Assembly (NCBI GenBank): GCA_009929795.1
Contig: RZZR01000004.1
Location: 1 to 63,293, forward strand
Direction of reading: 5' to 3'
Length of the DNA stretch: 63,293 nucleotides
Source of the DNA: Deltaproteobacteria bacterium
Lineage (GTDB): Bacteria > Desulfobacterota > Desulfovibrionia > Desulfovibrionales > Desulfomicrobiaceae
In this document: positions 54,191-62,791 of the stretch, piece by piece
How positions within the stretch are numbered: position 1 is the first letter of the stretch
How the letters are laid out: the number at the start of each line of letters is the position of its first letter
Notes under the pieces: model-generated
What the model was told of the DNA's origin: nothing
The model's database searches: none
The model's input: the letters and a program-made list of their open reading frames with translations, nothing else
Position numbers and translations under genes: made by a program

Positions 54191-55462
54191 ATGAACATTC
54201 TCGTCATCGGCTCCGGCGGCCGGGAGCACGCCCTGGCCTGGAAGATCCGCCAAAGCCCATTGTGTACCAACCTCTACATCGCTCCCGGCAACGGGGGCAC
54301 GGCCCAAGAGGGGCAAAACATTCCGGTCAAGGATGATGACATCCCGGCCATCCTCCAACTGGCCAAGGACAAGGCCATCGACCTCGTGGTCGTCGGCCCC
54401 GAACTTCCCCTGGTTCTGGGACTCAAGAACGCCCTGGATCGGGAGCGTATCCCCTGCTTCGGCCCGGGGGCCTATTGCGCCCAGCTCGAAGGGTCCAAGG
54501 CCTTTGCCAAGTCTCTCATGCGCGAAACCGGAGTACCCACGGCCGATTTCGCCGTGTTCGACGACTACGATCTGGCCTGCTCCTGCATCAGGCAGCATCC
54601 CCTGCCCATGGTCGTCAAGGCCGACGGCCTGGCCGCCGGCAAGGGCGTGGTTGTCTGTCAGACCCGCGAGGAGGCCCAGACCGCCGTCAAAAGCATGATG
54701 ATCGACAGGGTCTTCGGCGCCGCCGGGGACCGGGTCGTCATCGAGGAGGCCCTTCAGGGTGAAGAAGCCTCCTTTCTCGTCTTTTGCGACGGAAGCCACG
54801 TCGCCCCCCTTCCTTCCTCCCAGGACCACAAGAGGGTCGGGGACGGCGACACCGGACCCAACACCGGAGGCATGGGAGCCTACAGCCCGGCTCCAATCCT
54901 GCCCGAAGCTCTTTTCGGAGAAATCTGCGATTTGGTCATCAGGCCCATCGTCAGGCGACTGGCCAGCAAGGGCCACTTTTTCCGAGGAGTTCTTTACGCC
55001 GGGTTGATGATGACAGAAGAGGGGCCCAAGGTTCTGGAATACAACGTCCGCTTTGGTGATCCAGAATGCCAGCCCCTGCTCATGCGGCTGAAAACGGACA
55101 TCGTCGAAATCATGAGGGCCTGTCTGGATGGACGACTGGACAGTGTCCCTGTTGAAATCGATCCCCGTTCGGCCATGTGCGTGGTCATGGCCGCCAAGGG
55201 TTATCCCGGAGATTACCCCAAGGGCATGGCCATCTCCGGCATCGCCCAGGCCGAGATGAATACGGCCGTCAAGGTTTTCCAGGCCGGGACAAGACTCGAG
55301 GGAGAGACCATTCTGACTTCAGGCGGACGGGTCCTCGGAGTCACCGCCCTGGGAGAGGGTCTTTCCGAGGCCCGCGACCTGGCCTACGATGCCGTCCGGG
55401 CCATTCGATTCGAAAACTCGTACTGTCGCAACGACATCGGGGCCAAAGGGCTCCGGACCTGA
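54191..55462 (+). CDS. purD: Phosphoribosylamine-glycine ligase
   Basis: The 423-aa ATP-grasp enzyme begins MNILVIGSGGREHALAWKI and contains PGNGGTA, VKADGLAAGKGV, the GDGDTGPNTGGMGAYSPAP loop and EYNVRFGDPECQ. It joins glycine to phosphoribosylamine in purine synthesis. A perfect AGGAGG site precedes ATG 54191. A longer frame starting inside mutL is not real. purE follows after 24 bases. Confidence 0.97.
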   Translation: MNILVIGSGGREHALAWKIRQSPLCTNLYIAPGNGGTAQEGQNIPVKDDDIPAILQLAKDKAIDLVVVGPELPLVLGLKNALDRERIPCFGPGAYCAQLEGSKAFAKSLMRETGVPTADFAVFDDYDLACSCIRQHPLPMVVKADGLAAGKGVVVCQTREEAQTAVKSMMIDRVFGAAGDRVVIEEALQGEEASFLVFCDGSHVAPLPSSQDHKRVGDGDTGPNTGGMGAYSPAPILPEALFGEICDLVIRPIVRRLASKGHFFRGVLYAGLMMTEEGPKVLEYNVRFGDPECQPLLMRLKTDIVEIMRACLDGRLDSVPVEIDPRSAMCVVMAAKGYPGDYPKGMAISGIAQAEMNTAVKVFQAGTRLEGETILTSGGRVLGVTALGEGLSEARDLAYDAVRAIRFENSYCRNDIGAKGLRT

Positions 55463-55486
55463 AACCCAAACAAGGAGGAAGAACAC

Positions 55487-55972
55487 ATGGCCGACGTCGC
55501 CATCTTCATGGGCAGCATCTCGGACAAGGACAAGGTTCAGCCTTGCGCCGACGTCCTGGCAAGCCTTGGCATCGAATACACCATGACCGTTACCTCGGCC
55601 CACCGGACCCCGGAGCGAACCGAACGTCTGGTCAGGGAACTGGAGGATCTGGACTGCCAGGTCTTCATCTGCGCCGCCGGCCTGGCCGCCCACCTGGCCG
55701 GGGCCGTGGCCGCCCGAACCATCCGGCCCGTTCTGGGCATCCCGGTGGCCGCCTCGGCCCTGGGAGGGATGGACGCCTTGCTGGCCACGGTTCAGATGCC
55801 TCCGGGATTTCCCGTCGGCACCCTGGCCTTGGATGGTGTGGGGGCTCGCAACGCCGCCTGGTTGGCCGCCCAGATCCTGGCCCTGAACGATCCGGCCCTG
55901 GCCGAGCGCATCCAGGCCGCCCGGGCCAAGATGCGGGCCGACGTGGAGGCCCAGGCCGCCGGTCTGGCCTGA
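55487..55972 (+). CDS. purE: N5-carboxyaminoimidazole ribonucleotide mutase PurE
   Basis: The 161-aa product has the PurE signatures GSISDKDK, TSAHRTPER and the CO2-handling loop near GIPVAASALGGMDALLATVQMP. The sequence fits class I PurE, which needs PurK; purK is not in the window. The family usually has GSxSDW, and here Trp is Lys. An AAGGAGGAAG site precedes the ATG. It ends 25 bases from the convergent TPR gene with no visible terminator. Confidence 0.95.
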   Translation: MADVAIFMGSISDKDKVQPCADVLASLGIEYTMTVTSAHRTPERTERLVRELEDLDCQVFICAAGLAAHLAGAVAARTIRPVLGIPVAASALGGMDALLATVQMPPGFPVGTLALDGVGARNAAWLAAQILALNDPALAERIQAARAKMRADVEAQAAGLA

Positions 55973-55997
55973 GATTTAATAGACATTTCGTCGCCCC

Positions 55998-57149
55998 TCA
56001 CCTCTCGGGAAGGAGGTCCAGAAGTTTATCGGCGTACTCCGCATGCCTCGACTGCCTTCCAACGCTGGATAAACTCTTGCGGGCCGTCGGATAATCCTCG
56101 ACCAAGAGGGCGCAGTGCGCGGCCAGAATCCGAAGACGGTCATCCGCTGGATCGGCTTGCAGGCCGTCCAGGGCATAGACCATGGCCTGTTCGGGCCGGG
56201 CCAGTTCGAATGACAAAAAGGCCATGGTCTTGAGCCGTTCCGTCGAGGGCTCGATCTTCTGGGCCTCTTTCAGGGCCGACAGTGCCCTCTCAATATCTCC
56301 GGCCCGGATGAAAAGAAATGCGACCTGTTCCAGGTCCTCGGCCTTCGAGGTCTCCATGACCCGGGCGGCCCGGCCCGGCAGACCGGCCCGGTCGTAGAGA
56401 AAGACCAATTTTCGATTATCGTCCAGTGTGATGTTCGTCAGGACCCTCTCCGTCTCCATGACTGCAAGGGCCCGAACGGTTTGCCCTTCGTCAATGGCCA
56501 CTCCGGCCAACAGGCTCCAGAGAACCTGCTCGTCCGGTTTCCGAGCCAGGGCCTGGAGAACGATCCGTTCGGCCTGATCCAGTCGGTCGGCCTTCGTTGC
56601 CATGTACAGCCGAAGACGGACGAGGTTCACATCCAGCTTGGCCATTCGCTCCGCGGCCATGGCCGCGACCCGTTCACCTCGAACCCAGTCCTCGACCTGG
56701 GCCCAGGCCTGAGCGGCATGCACGAGCAGGTCGGTCTCCTCCTCGCCCCCCAGGGCCCAGGCCCGCCTAAGGGCTTCAGCAGAGGGGCCGAACTCTTCCA
56801 AACGGTACAGGGTCAAGGCCAAATTACGGACCATGTCGGGGTTGTCCGGCTCCGAGGCCAATGCGGTCTGATAGTGGATCTTGGCCTGTCTGAACTCCCC
56901 ATCCTGGTAGCAGATGTTCCCGAGCAGATAATGCAGAAAGTGATGCGGTTCGTCGGCCTCCTGAAGTCTAGCTTCCAAAATGGCCTTGGCTCTATCCCGT
57001 TCGCCATGTTCCATGGCCGCGGCGGCCTCGGTCAAGGCCTTGTGATCCCCGCGATTCGGATCCGGCGCGGCCACGGCCGGACAAACGCACCGGCACCAAA
57101 ATATCATGACCGCCAGCATCGCCATGCAACATTTCGATTTGGAAATCAT
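55998..57149 (-). CDS. Exported TPR protein of the TonB locus
   Basis: The 383-aa protein has a signal peptide (cleavage probably near CPAVAAP) and about eight helical TPR-like repeats through residue 370, for instance DEPHHFLHYLLGNICYQDGE, NPDMVRNLALTLYRLEEFG and DRLRILAAHCALLVEDYP. It should sit in the periplasm. It is 4 bases after tonB; similar exported TPR proteins follow exbB-exbD-tonB sets in Desulfovibrio-type bacteria and probably interact with the Ton machinery. Confidence 0.88.
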   Translation of the reverse strand: MISKSKCCMAMLAVMIFWCRCVCPAVAAPDPNRGDHKALTEAAAAMEHGERDRAKAILEARLQEADEPHHFLHYLLGNICYQDGEFRQAKIHYQTALASEPDNPDMVRNLALTLYRLEEFGPSAEALRRAWALGGEEETDLLVHAAQAWAQVEDWVRGERVAAMAAERMAKLDVNLVRLRLYMATKADRLDQAERIVLQALARKPDEQVLWSLLAGVAIDEGQTVRALAVMETERVLTNITLDDNRKLVFLYDRAGLPGRAARVMETSKAEDLEQVAFLFIRAGDIERALSALKEAQKIEPSTERLKTMAFLSFELARPEQAMVYALDGLQADPADDRLRILAAHCALLVEDYPTARKSLSSVGRQSRHAEYADKLLDLLPER

Positions 57150-57153
57150 GGGA

Positions 57154-57819
57154 TCAATTCAGCTCGAACTTGATTGGCAGCCGAACCCAGGCCCGGACCG
57201 CTTCACCTCGGTACCGTCCGGGGCTGAATCGCCACTGGGAAACGGCCTCCACGGCACTTCGGTCGAAGATGCCCGGAGGCGTGGATGACTCGATGCTGAC
57301 ATCAGATACCAGCCCCTCGACTCCGACCAGAAAACGAAGCTCCACCCGCCCACTCAGCCCTCGCGATCGGGCCAGATAGGGGTATTGTGGTGGAATTTGA
57401 CGGATGGGCACGGGCGGAAAGTCCAGTTCTGCGGCCTCGAATTCCAGTTCTCCGGGCAGGCTCAGGCTGGCGATCATGTCCAGGCCCAGAGAGGGCTCGA
57501 TATCCAGGCTCCTAAGCATTCCGCTCGAGGCCTGCCCGAGGCCGGGAAGAACCAGGGCCTCGGCCTCGAAGAAAATCTTGGGCGAGGAAATGTTAGGGGC
57601 CTGGACGGCGTACCGCTCATCCTCGTCCTTTGGCCTCGTTGCTTCGGGGATCAGTCGCCGTTCCGGGGGGATGTCGAATGACAAGGCCACGCCCGGCGAA
57701 CGCTCCTCATCCTCATGCTGAGGGGCCTCGATGGCCAGAAGGGGCAGCCCTAGGAGCAAAACCACGGTGGTGGCCAGAGCCAGGACCAAGGCCATAGCCC
57801 AGACCGCAGTCCGTTTCAT
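57154..57819 (-). CDS. tonB: TonB energy-transducing protein
   Basis: The 221-aa protein has one N-terminal membrane anchor (VWAMALVLALATTVVLLLGLP), a periplasmic linker of about 110 residues lacking the usual long Pro-Lys/Pro-Glu run, and a C-terminal TonB domain (IRQIPPQYPYLARSRGLSGRVELRFLV, then VEAVSQWRFSPGRY). The RYPYxA-type and WRF motifs are diagnostic. It transmits proton-motive force to outer-membrane receptors. ATG 57819 overlaps the exbD stop by four bases. Confidence 0.94.
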   Translation of the reverse strand: MKRTAVWAMALVLALATTVVLLLGLPLLAIEAPQHEDEERSPGVALSFDIPPERRLIPEATRPKDEDERYAVQAPNISSPKIFFEAEALVLPGLGQASSGMLRSLDIEPSLGLDMIASLSLPGELEFEAAELDFPPVPIRQIPPQYPYLARSRGLSGRVELRFLVGVEGLVSDVSIESSTPPGIFDRSAVEAVSQWRFSPGRYRGEAVRAWVRLPIKFELN

Positions 57820-58229
57820 TCGGGCCGTCGCGAGGCCAGGCTGATGTTCCGGGCTCCGGCCAGACGGCATTGATCGATGGCCTCGACCACCGACTGGGTC
57901 CGGCTGTCCTTGTCTGCGACCACCAGAACGGCCCCATCAGGGGACTCGGCCAGAAAGGTGGCCACATGCCCCCGCACCGAACGGGAATCGATGACCTGCC
58001 CCTCGACATAGATCAGGCCCTGAGCATCTATGCCGATCTGCAGCGTGGATCGCTGCTCGAACTCGGCCGTCTCGGCCCCGGGCCGCTGGACGTCGATCCC
58101 GGCCTCTTTCACGAACGACGTGGTGACGATGAAAAAGATGAGCAGGATGAAGATCATGTCGATGAGCGGGGCCATGTTGATGTCCACGGCCCGGCCCCGG
58201 GTCCTGTAATTTGAACGGTAACAGCTCAT
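57816..58229 (-). CDS. exbD: ExbD/TolR family biopolymer transport protein
   Basis: The 137-aa protein has a short cytoplasmic N terminus (RGRAVDINMAPLIDMIFILLIFFIV), one membrane helix with the essential Asp in PLIDMIF, and a periplasmic domain ending in VVEAIDQCRLAGARNISLAS. It partners ExbB in using the proton gradient for TonB. The start ATG 58229 has a GGGAG site. No exbB lies next to it, so its partner must be encoded elsewhere. Confidence 0.93.
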   Translation of the reverse strand: MSCYRSNYRTRGRAVDINMAPLIDMIFILLIFFIVTTSFVKEAGIDVQRPGAETAEFEQRSTLQIGIDAQGLIYVEGQVIDSRSVRGHVATFLAESPDGAVLVVADKDSRTQSVVEAIDQCRLAGARNISLASRRPE

Positions 58230-58246
58230 GCATCTCCCTGCCAAGC

Positions 58247-59377
58247 TCAGTTTCGGCGTAAATCGATTTTCTCGAACGGCAGGCCGTCGAACTGGTCTTT
58301 CAAAGCCTTAAACGATGGACCACCGTTCAGGAATATCGACAGTTCATCAGCCTTTTTATCCGGATCGACGTCCTCGAAATGTTCAGGATATAAAACCTTG
58401 CCCACGTAATACGAGTTGGCGATAATGGATTCGAAGTTCTGATTGTAGGAATTGTAGGGCAGCAGGAAATACACCTTGGCGCTTCGGACTGCGGACAAGG
58501 CGACGTAGGCCGGGTCGCGCTCGAGTTGTCCCAGGGCGCTGGCCTCCTCTCCGAGGCGCACCGTGGAGACATCCAGAAAGATGAACTCCGGGTCCTCCAT
58601 GATAATCTTCTCCTTGGAGATGTTGGTGTGCGACAAGGGTTTTTCCCCAGGCGCCTGGGCGGCGATGTTCCGGGCATGGGTGAACGTAAACGGAGCAAAG
58701 GACGGTTCCGTGGACTGGAAGCCGTGCGGTCCGCTCTGTCCGAGGCCACCGATGTAGCATGTCGGTCGGTGATCCTCGGGGATGTCTTTGGTCCGCCTGT
58801 CGAGGTCTTCGATCCATCCGCTCAAGGCGGCGACGACATCTTCAGCCCGAGCCTCCCGGCCCATGACTTCGCCCATCAACCGAATGGATCGGTTTAGGGC
58901 CTCCCGGCCCCAGGTCAGATTGCCATAGTCCAGGACCACGACCGGGATGCCGGTCTTTTCCTGAAGCTTGTCGGGATCAACCCCCCGATCGGCAAAGGTT
59001 TTGAAGATGACCTGGGGCCGTTTTTCCAGGGCAACGATGAGCTCCGGATTGTCATGACCTCGAAACTCTCCGAACATGGGATAAGTCTTGAACTGAGGGT
59101 TGGCGATGGCATACGGCCGGGCGTCAATGCGCGACCCCCGGACCTCAATGCTGTCCACGGCCACGATGCGGTCGTGGGCCTGGACATAGGTCAAAAGGCG
59201 CAGACACCCTGCCCCCGAGCAAATGACCCGGGTCACCTCGTCGGGGATGGTCACCACTCGGCCGGCCATATCGGTTATCGCGCGTTCGGCCATGACCCGA
59301 CCCGAAATCGTGACCAGAAGGGCACACGCCAGAAGGAAAACCCCCGGCCATCGGAATCTCTCTTGTATCCGCTTCAT
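58247..59377 (-). CDS. Periplasmic metal-chelate binding protein (FepB/BtuF type), no permease nearby
   Basis: The 376-aa product has a signal peptide ending near GRVMA and a helical-backbone type III binding fold: AITDMAGRVVTIPDEVTRVIC, later RPQVIFKTFADRGVDPDKLQEKTGIPVVVLD and VYFLLPYNSYNQNFESIIANSYYVGKVLYP. This fold binds siderophores, heme, cobalamin or other metal complexes. The permease and ATPase genes usually found with it are absent here. It sits between a DUF4198 gene (4 bases) and exbD (17 bases). ATG 59377 is preferred to an earlier in-frame start. Confidence 0.9.
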   Translation of the reverse strand: MKRIQERFRWPGVFLLACALLVTISGRVMAERAITDMAGRVVTIPDEVTRVICSGAGCLRLLTYVQAHDRIVAVDSIEVRGSRIDARPYAIANPQFKTYPMFGEFRGHDNPELIVALEKRPQVIFKTFADRGVDPDKLQEKTGIPVVVLDYGNLTWGREALNRSIRLMGEVMGREARAEDVVAALSGWIEDLDRRTKDIPEDHRPTCYIGGLGQSGPHGFQSTEPSFAPFTFTHARNIAAQAPGEKPLSHTNISKEKIIMEDPEFIFLDVSTVRLGEEASALGQLERDPAYVALSAVRSAKVYFLLPYNSYNQNFESIIANSYYVGKVLYPEHFEDVDPDKKADELSIFLNGGPSFKALKDQFDGLPFEKIDLRRN

Positions 59378-59381
59378 GGTT

Positions 59382-60098
59382 TCATCGCCCCTTTTCATTA
59401 AAAAACACCAGAAACGACATGTACTGCCGGTACGAATTTTCTCCATCCGTCTTGTCGGTATGCCTCACGATGAGGATGTGCTGGCGACGATCCTCCATCT
59501 CGTATTCGAAAATCCCATTTTCGTCTGTCGAGAAATAGCTGCCCTTGCCGAGCATAATCTCGGCCGAGGCCAGGGGATGGCCGTCGAAAATCACCTGGAA
59601 CCTGGACTTGGCATCATGGACTAAGCCCTCGGGGCCTGACAAAGGGATAATCTCCAATGGCAGACCTATTGGTCGAAACCACATTTCTCCCGCTTCGAAA
59701 AAACATTTGGTGTATTGCGTCGAGTTGAATGAGGAAAGGACCGCCATTCCCTGATCCAGGGCCTCCTGCCGGGATATGAGTTTCTTCCCTTCCGGGGTGT
59801 TGACGCGTTCACCCCATTCGGCGACCGCTGTCATCAGGGCCGGCGGCGCCAATGGAAAGACGGTCACACCCCGATCATCATTCCCTCGGTTGCATTGAAT
59901 GACTGTCCCGTCGGGCCCAAAGGCCTGCACGGCCACAATGCGGCCTGAGTCGTAAGGCTCTTGTTTGCCAGGAAAAATGCCGCGACAGATCCGGTACCCT
60001 CCCCCTTCCGAATCGAGCCACAAATGATGGGCTTGAACCGATGTCGCGAATAGAGATAAAAACCCGATGAAAAGAACCACTCTCGTGTATGTGCTCAT
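59382..60098 (-). CDS. DUF4198 family periplasmic protein
   Basis: The 238-aa protein has a signal peptide (cleavage near SVQA) followed by HHLWLDSEGG, the His-rich mature start typical of DUF4198, and an Ig-like C-terminal region (DGHPLASAEIMLGKGSYFSTDENGIFEYEM). DUF4198 proteins are often found with nickel, cobalt or other metal uptake systems, and the N-terminal histidine would be free to bind metal after cleavage. It lies between the TonB receptor (18 bases) and the binding protein, supporting a role in metal acquisition; the metal is not known. Confidence 0.85.
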   Translation of the reverse strand: MSTYTRVVLFIGFLSLFATSVQAHHLWLDSEGGGYRICRGIFPGKQEPYDSGRIVAVQAFGPDGTVIQCNRGNDDRGVTVFPLAPPALMTAVAEWGERVNTPEGKKLISRQEALDQGMAVLSSFNSTQYTKCFFEAGEMWFRPIGLPLEIIPLSGPEGLVHDAKSRFQVIFDGHPLASAEIMLGKGSYFSTDENGIFEYEMEDRRQHILIVRHTDKTDGENSYRQYMSFLVFFNEKGR

Positions 60099-60116
60099 GA
60101 ACGACCATCCATCCCC

Positions 60117-62183
60117 TTAAAACTCGAAGATCAGGCCACAGGTGAACGTCGCTCCCGGAGCAATTGTGTCTCCGGCCGACGGGGAGAGAAAGATCGGATA
60201 GCGGTAATCGAAAATGTTTTCGGCATTGAAATAGATCGTGAAGTTATCGGTCAACCTTCTCGAAATCGAAGAGTCCAGGGTCCAGTAGTCGTCATTCTTC
60301 AATGTGTTTTCGTTGTCGAAATAGATGTCGGCATAATAGTTGGCGTACATCGACAGATTGAACCATTTCGGATTCTTGTAGTGAAATCCGGCATGGGCGT
60401 TATGCCTCGGGTCGTTGGGAAGGGTGTTCCCTTCGATGGAGGAATTGTTCTTGTCCTTAGCCACTCTGGAAACATTATAGGTATAGTTGGCGAACAATGT
60501 CAGGAAGTTGGTTGCGTACCATTGCAATTCGGATTCGATGCCGTAGATGTCGACCTTGCTGATATTGTCGAGCTTGTATTCGTACCGGGTCTTGCCACCT
60601 CCAAAGCTCCCGGTCCCAGTCAACCGATCGCCGATATAGTCGCGGGCAAATGACTGGTAAAAAGTCACCCGCCCCCACAATTGATCGGTCAGGAAACGCT
60701 CGGCACCGACGTCGTAAGACCATATCTGTTCCGGATCGAGATCGGGATTTGCCTCCCGGTAATAGGTTCCGCCGCCGCGGACATGGACTTTGTACAATTC
60801 GAACAGGCTCGGAGCCCTGAAGCCCTTGCCTCCCGAGGCCCGCAGGGTCGTTCTGTCGTCCGGATGCCAGGCGACTCCGAGCTTGGGCGAAAAACTGCCT
60901 TCGGTCTTGGTGTCGTAGGAATTGTCGTACGGCTTCTTGCCGGCGCTGGCGGCCGTGTCCCAGTTGGCCCCATTGGAGGTCTGAATCCAATCGTACCGGG
61001 CCCCGACGTTGAAGATTAACTGTTCGTCCAAAAATTTCAGATCGAGGTTGGCAAAAGGAGACACGAAACGCTGGGTTCCCTTGCCCCCGGCGTCACGGGA
61101 GCTTCCGTGGTAGTCCTCGTCGTACTTCCAGACGGCTTCCTTGTAGGATGCACCGATGGTCAATAGGGCCGGATCCAGATTCAGCAGAGTCCCCTGCAAA
61201 TCACCGCCCCAGGTGTAGGTCCCTTTGAACTTCTCATCCCGAAACGCTGATGAATAATTGTCGTTGGCCGAATCCTGATAGGCCGTCTTGTCAGCACGGT
61301 TGAGGTAGAGCAGGGCTTTCAGGCCGAAGGCATCGGTGGCGTGCGAGAAGTTGGCCCAGTATTGGTCGAGCTGGCAATCGTTGTGAAAATATTCCCGGCC
61401 CTGGCCCATGTCGTGATCGTAATACAGGGCCGCGAAGGAGAGGTTCGAAGCCGGGGTGAAATCATACGTGGCCTTGACCAGCCCCTGCCAGACCTTTCTG
61501 TACCGCTTGATGTTGTAGCTTGCCGGGTCTTCCTGCAAGTAGAAGCCATTGCTCTTGGCATACCCACCGGCGGCCATGGCCCCAAAATCCCCGAACTTCT
61601 GGCTGTAAAAGCCATGGGCGTCATAGGTCTCGGCCGTTCCAGCCGCGCCGCGGACCAGGGTCTGCCGCTCCTCGCTCGGCTTCTTGGTGATGATGTGTAT
61701 GACCCCGCCCAGACCTTCCGACCCGTAGAGAGCTGATGCCGGTCCCCGGACGATTTCGATGCGCTCGATGACATGCTTGGGAATATGGCCCCAGGCTACC
61801 CAGGCAATGGCATTGTTGAAATTGTCATTCTGGGGTACCCCGTCTACCAGTATCAGGAGCCGGTTGTTGCCCACTCCCCTCAGCTTCATCGGGCTGTAAA
61901 TGCCATTGGTCTGCAGAGCATAATGCCGGAAATTGTACATGCCAGGCACACTGCGCAGGATGTCCTCCACCCGGTCGAACGGGGAGGCCATCAATTGTTC
62001 ACTGGTCAGGACGGTCACGCTCTGAGGAGCGTCAATCGCCGGCATCTCGGTCCGGGTGGCGGATACCACCATGGTGTCCAGCCGATACGCCTCTTTGGTT
62101 TCCTCCTGTGCCCCTGCAATCAGCGGATATATCAGCACCGCCAGTCCCAGTCCAATCATTGCCATCCATCGAATAGCTTTCAT
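60117..62183 (-). CDS. TonB-dependent outer-membrane receptor
   Basis: The 688-aa protein has a signal peptide (cleavage near IAGAQE), a TonB box (DTMVVSA), a plug domain of about 120 residues (VEDILRSVPGM, MKLRGVGNNRLLILVDGVP, IERIEIVRGPASALYGSEGLGGVI) and a 22-strand-type barrel ending GLIFEF. The plug resembles the CirA/BtuB group, which handles catecholate siderophores, heme or cobalamin; the ligand cannot be decided here. It heads the locus and has a long leader with hairpins. An AAGGAG site precedes the ATG. Confidence 0.95.
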   Translation of the reverse strand: MKAIRWMAMIGLGLAVLIYPLIAGAQEETKEAYRLDTMVVSATRTEMPAIDAPQSVTVLTSEQLMASPFDRVEDILRSVPGMYNFRHYALQTNGIYSPMKLRGVGNNRLLILVDGVPQNDNFNNAIAWVAWGHIPKHVIERIEIVRGPASALYGSEGLGGVIHIITKKPSEERQTLVRGAAGTAETYDAHGFYSQKFGDFGAMAAGGYAKSNGFYLQEDPASYNIKRYRKVWQGLVKATYDFTPASNLSFAALYYDHDMGQGREYFHNDCQLDQYWANFSHATDAFGLKALLYLNRADKTAYQDSANDNYSSAFRDEKFKGTYTWGGDLQGTLLNLDPALLTIGASYKEAVWKYDEDYHGSSRDAGGKGTQRFVSPFANLDLKFLDEQLIFNVGARYDWIQTSNGANWDTAASAGKKPYDNSYDTKTEGSFSPKLGVAWHPDDRTTLRASGGKGFRAPSLFELYKVHVRGGGTYYREANPDLDPEQIWSYDVGAERFLTDQLWGRVTFYQSFARDYIGDRLTGTGSFGGGKTRYEYKLDNISKVDIYGIESELQWYATNFLTLFANYTYNVSRVAKDKNNSSIEGNTLPNDPRHNAHAGFHYKNPKWFNLSMYANYYADIYFDNENTLKNDDYWTLDSSISRRLTDNFTIYFNAENIFDYRYPIFLSPSAGDTIAPGATFTCGLIFEF

Positions 62184-62250
62184 CGTATCTTCTCCTTTTC
62201 CGAATCATTCATAGAAATAGTAAAAATGGTCATGAAATTCAGTTGCCCAT

Positions 62251-62312
62251 AAAAAAAAAGGCCACAAAGATCTCTCCCCGTTTTCGGGGAGCATGACCTT
62301 CGTGGCCTTTTT
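62251..62312 (-). terminator. Long terminator-like hairpin in the receptor leader
   Basis: The outer stem GGCCAC/GTGGCC encloses a perfect inner stem CTCCCCG/CGGGGAG. On the minus strand nine Ts follow, 68 bases before the receptor ATG at 62183. On the plus strand five Ts follow, so it can work both ways. Lying between the promoter-like TTGACA and the gene, it could act as an attenuator. Confidence 0.8.
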
Positions 62313-62326
62313 CCGTCTGTTATTAT

Positions 62327-62349
62327 GCCGGCCTCTGGCCGGCTTTTTT
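62327..62349 (+). terminator. Second GC hairpin with U-run on the plus strand
   Basis: GCCGGCC and GGCCGGC with a 3-base loop are followed by TTTTTT on the plus strand, a perfect small terminator shape. No plus-strand gene ends here, so it may mark an antisense transcript end or simply be a second leader hairpin on the minus strand. Confidence 0.6.
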
Positions 62350-62432
62350 AAAACAAAGGTGTGATTCCACCCATTCTTTTTCAGCTTCTGCAGGCAGTTT
62401 CAGCTGCCGATTGACTGAGGACGCTCTTACCA

Positions 62433-62454
62433 CCTTGAAAAGTGGGTGTCAAGG
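62433..62454. promoter_or_regulatory. Possible operator with -35 box
   Basis: An inverted repeat CCTTGA-N10-TCAAGG contains a minus-strand TTGACA (62447-62452). The -10 region 17 bases on (TAAGAG) is weak. The arrangement suits a promoter-overlapping operator for a metal-responsive regulator, but the motif does not match a consensus I can name. Confidence 0.4.
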
Positions 62455-62644
62455 TATGTGGATACTAATTTCTGATTTTTTTACAAAAACTGTGGAAGGG
62501 AAAAACTATCCTTTGATTTTCATGAATGATACCCGGGGTCGCGTGCTCCGGGTGTGAACTTTCCGGCGTTGAGTGATCTGAACTTTTATTTGCCGGTATT
62601 AAACGGAAAATTCATTTTTTCGAAATTGAGGGTGATTTTTCGTT

Positions 62645-62791
62645 TCATTTGACAGCATCCACCGCGAAGGAGAATGAATTTGTCTGATCGATGATTTGGA
62701 ATTGCTCAGCCCGATAAAATAGCGGCAGCAAATATGATCTCGCTGCCTTGCTGACGGACCCTGGTTTGTAATCAATGTATACCCAGTCCAC
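62645..62791 (-). CDS. Possible 48-aa small ORF, unknown
   Basis: From GTG 62791 the reverse strand reads MDWVYIDYKPGSVSKAARSY and continues without stops for 48 codons, ending AVDAVK. The composition is protein-like and differs from random readings in this AT-rich stretch. Its start lies inside the 27-bp palindrome, and no ribosome site or relatives are evident. It may be a truncated gene fragment rather than a real small protein. Confidence 0.25.
   Translation of the reverse strand: MDWVYIDYKPGSVSKAARSYLLPLFYRAEQFQIIDQTNSFSFAVDAVK

Larger units (their letters stand above)
62184..62644 (-). other. Non-coding, hairpin-rich region upstream of the TonB receptor
   Basis: About 460 AT-rich bases without a credible gene. 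On the minus strand it offers a TTGACA (62447-62452) inside an inverted repeat (62433-62454), a GGCAG/CTGCC mini-hairpin near 62400, a GC hairpin (62327-62343) and a terminator-like hairpin (62251-62312). Another small inverted repeat (ACCCGG/CCGGGT) lies near 62528-62550. It probably contains the receptor's promoter and a regulated leader. Confidence 0.5.

Noticed and set aside
62184-62260. Fur box before the TonB receptor
   Set aside because: No convincing GATAATGATTATC-like 19-mer; the nearby AT-rich palindromic bits match poorly.
62184-62460. Cobalamin riboswitch upstream of the TonB receptor
   Set aside because: The leader length would fit, but I could not find the B12 box or the other conserved cobalamin-riboswitch segments.
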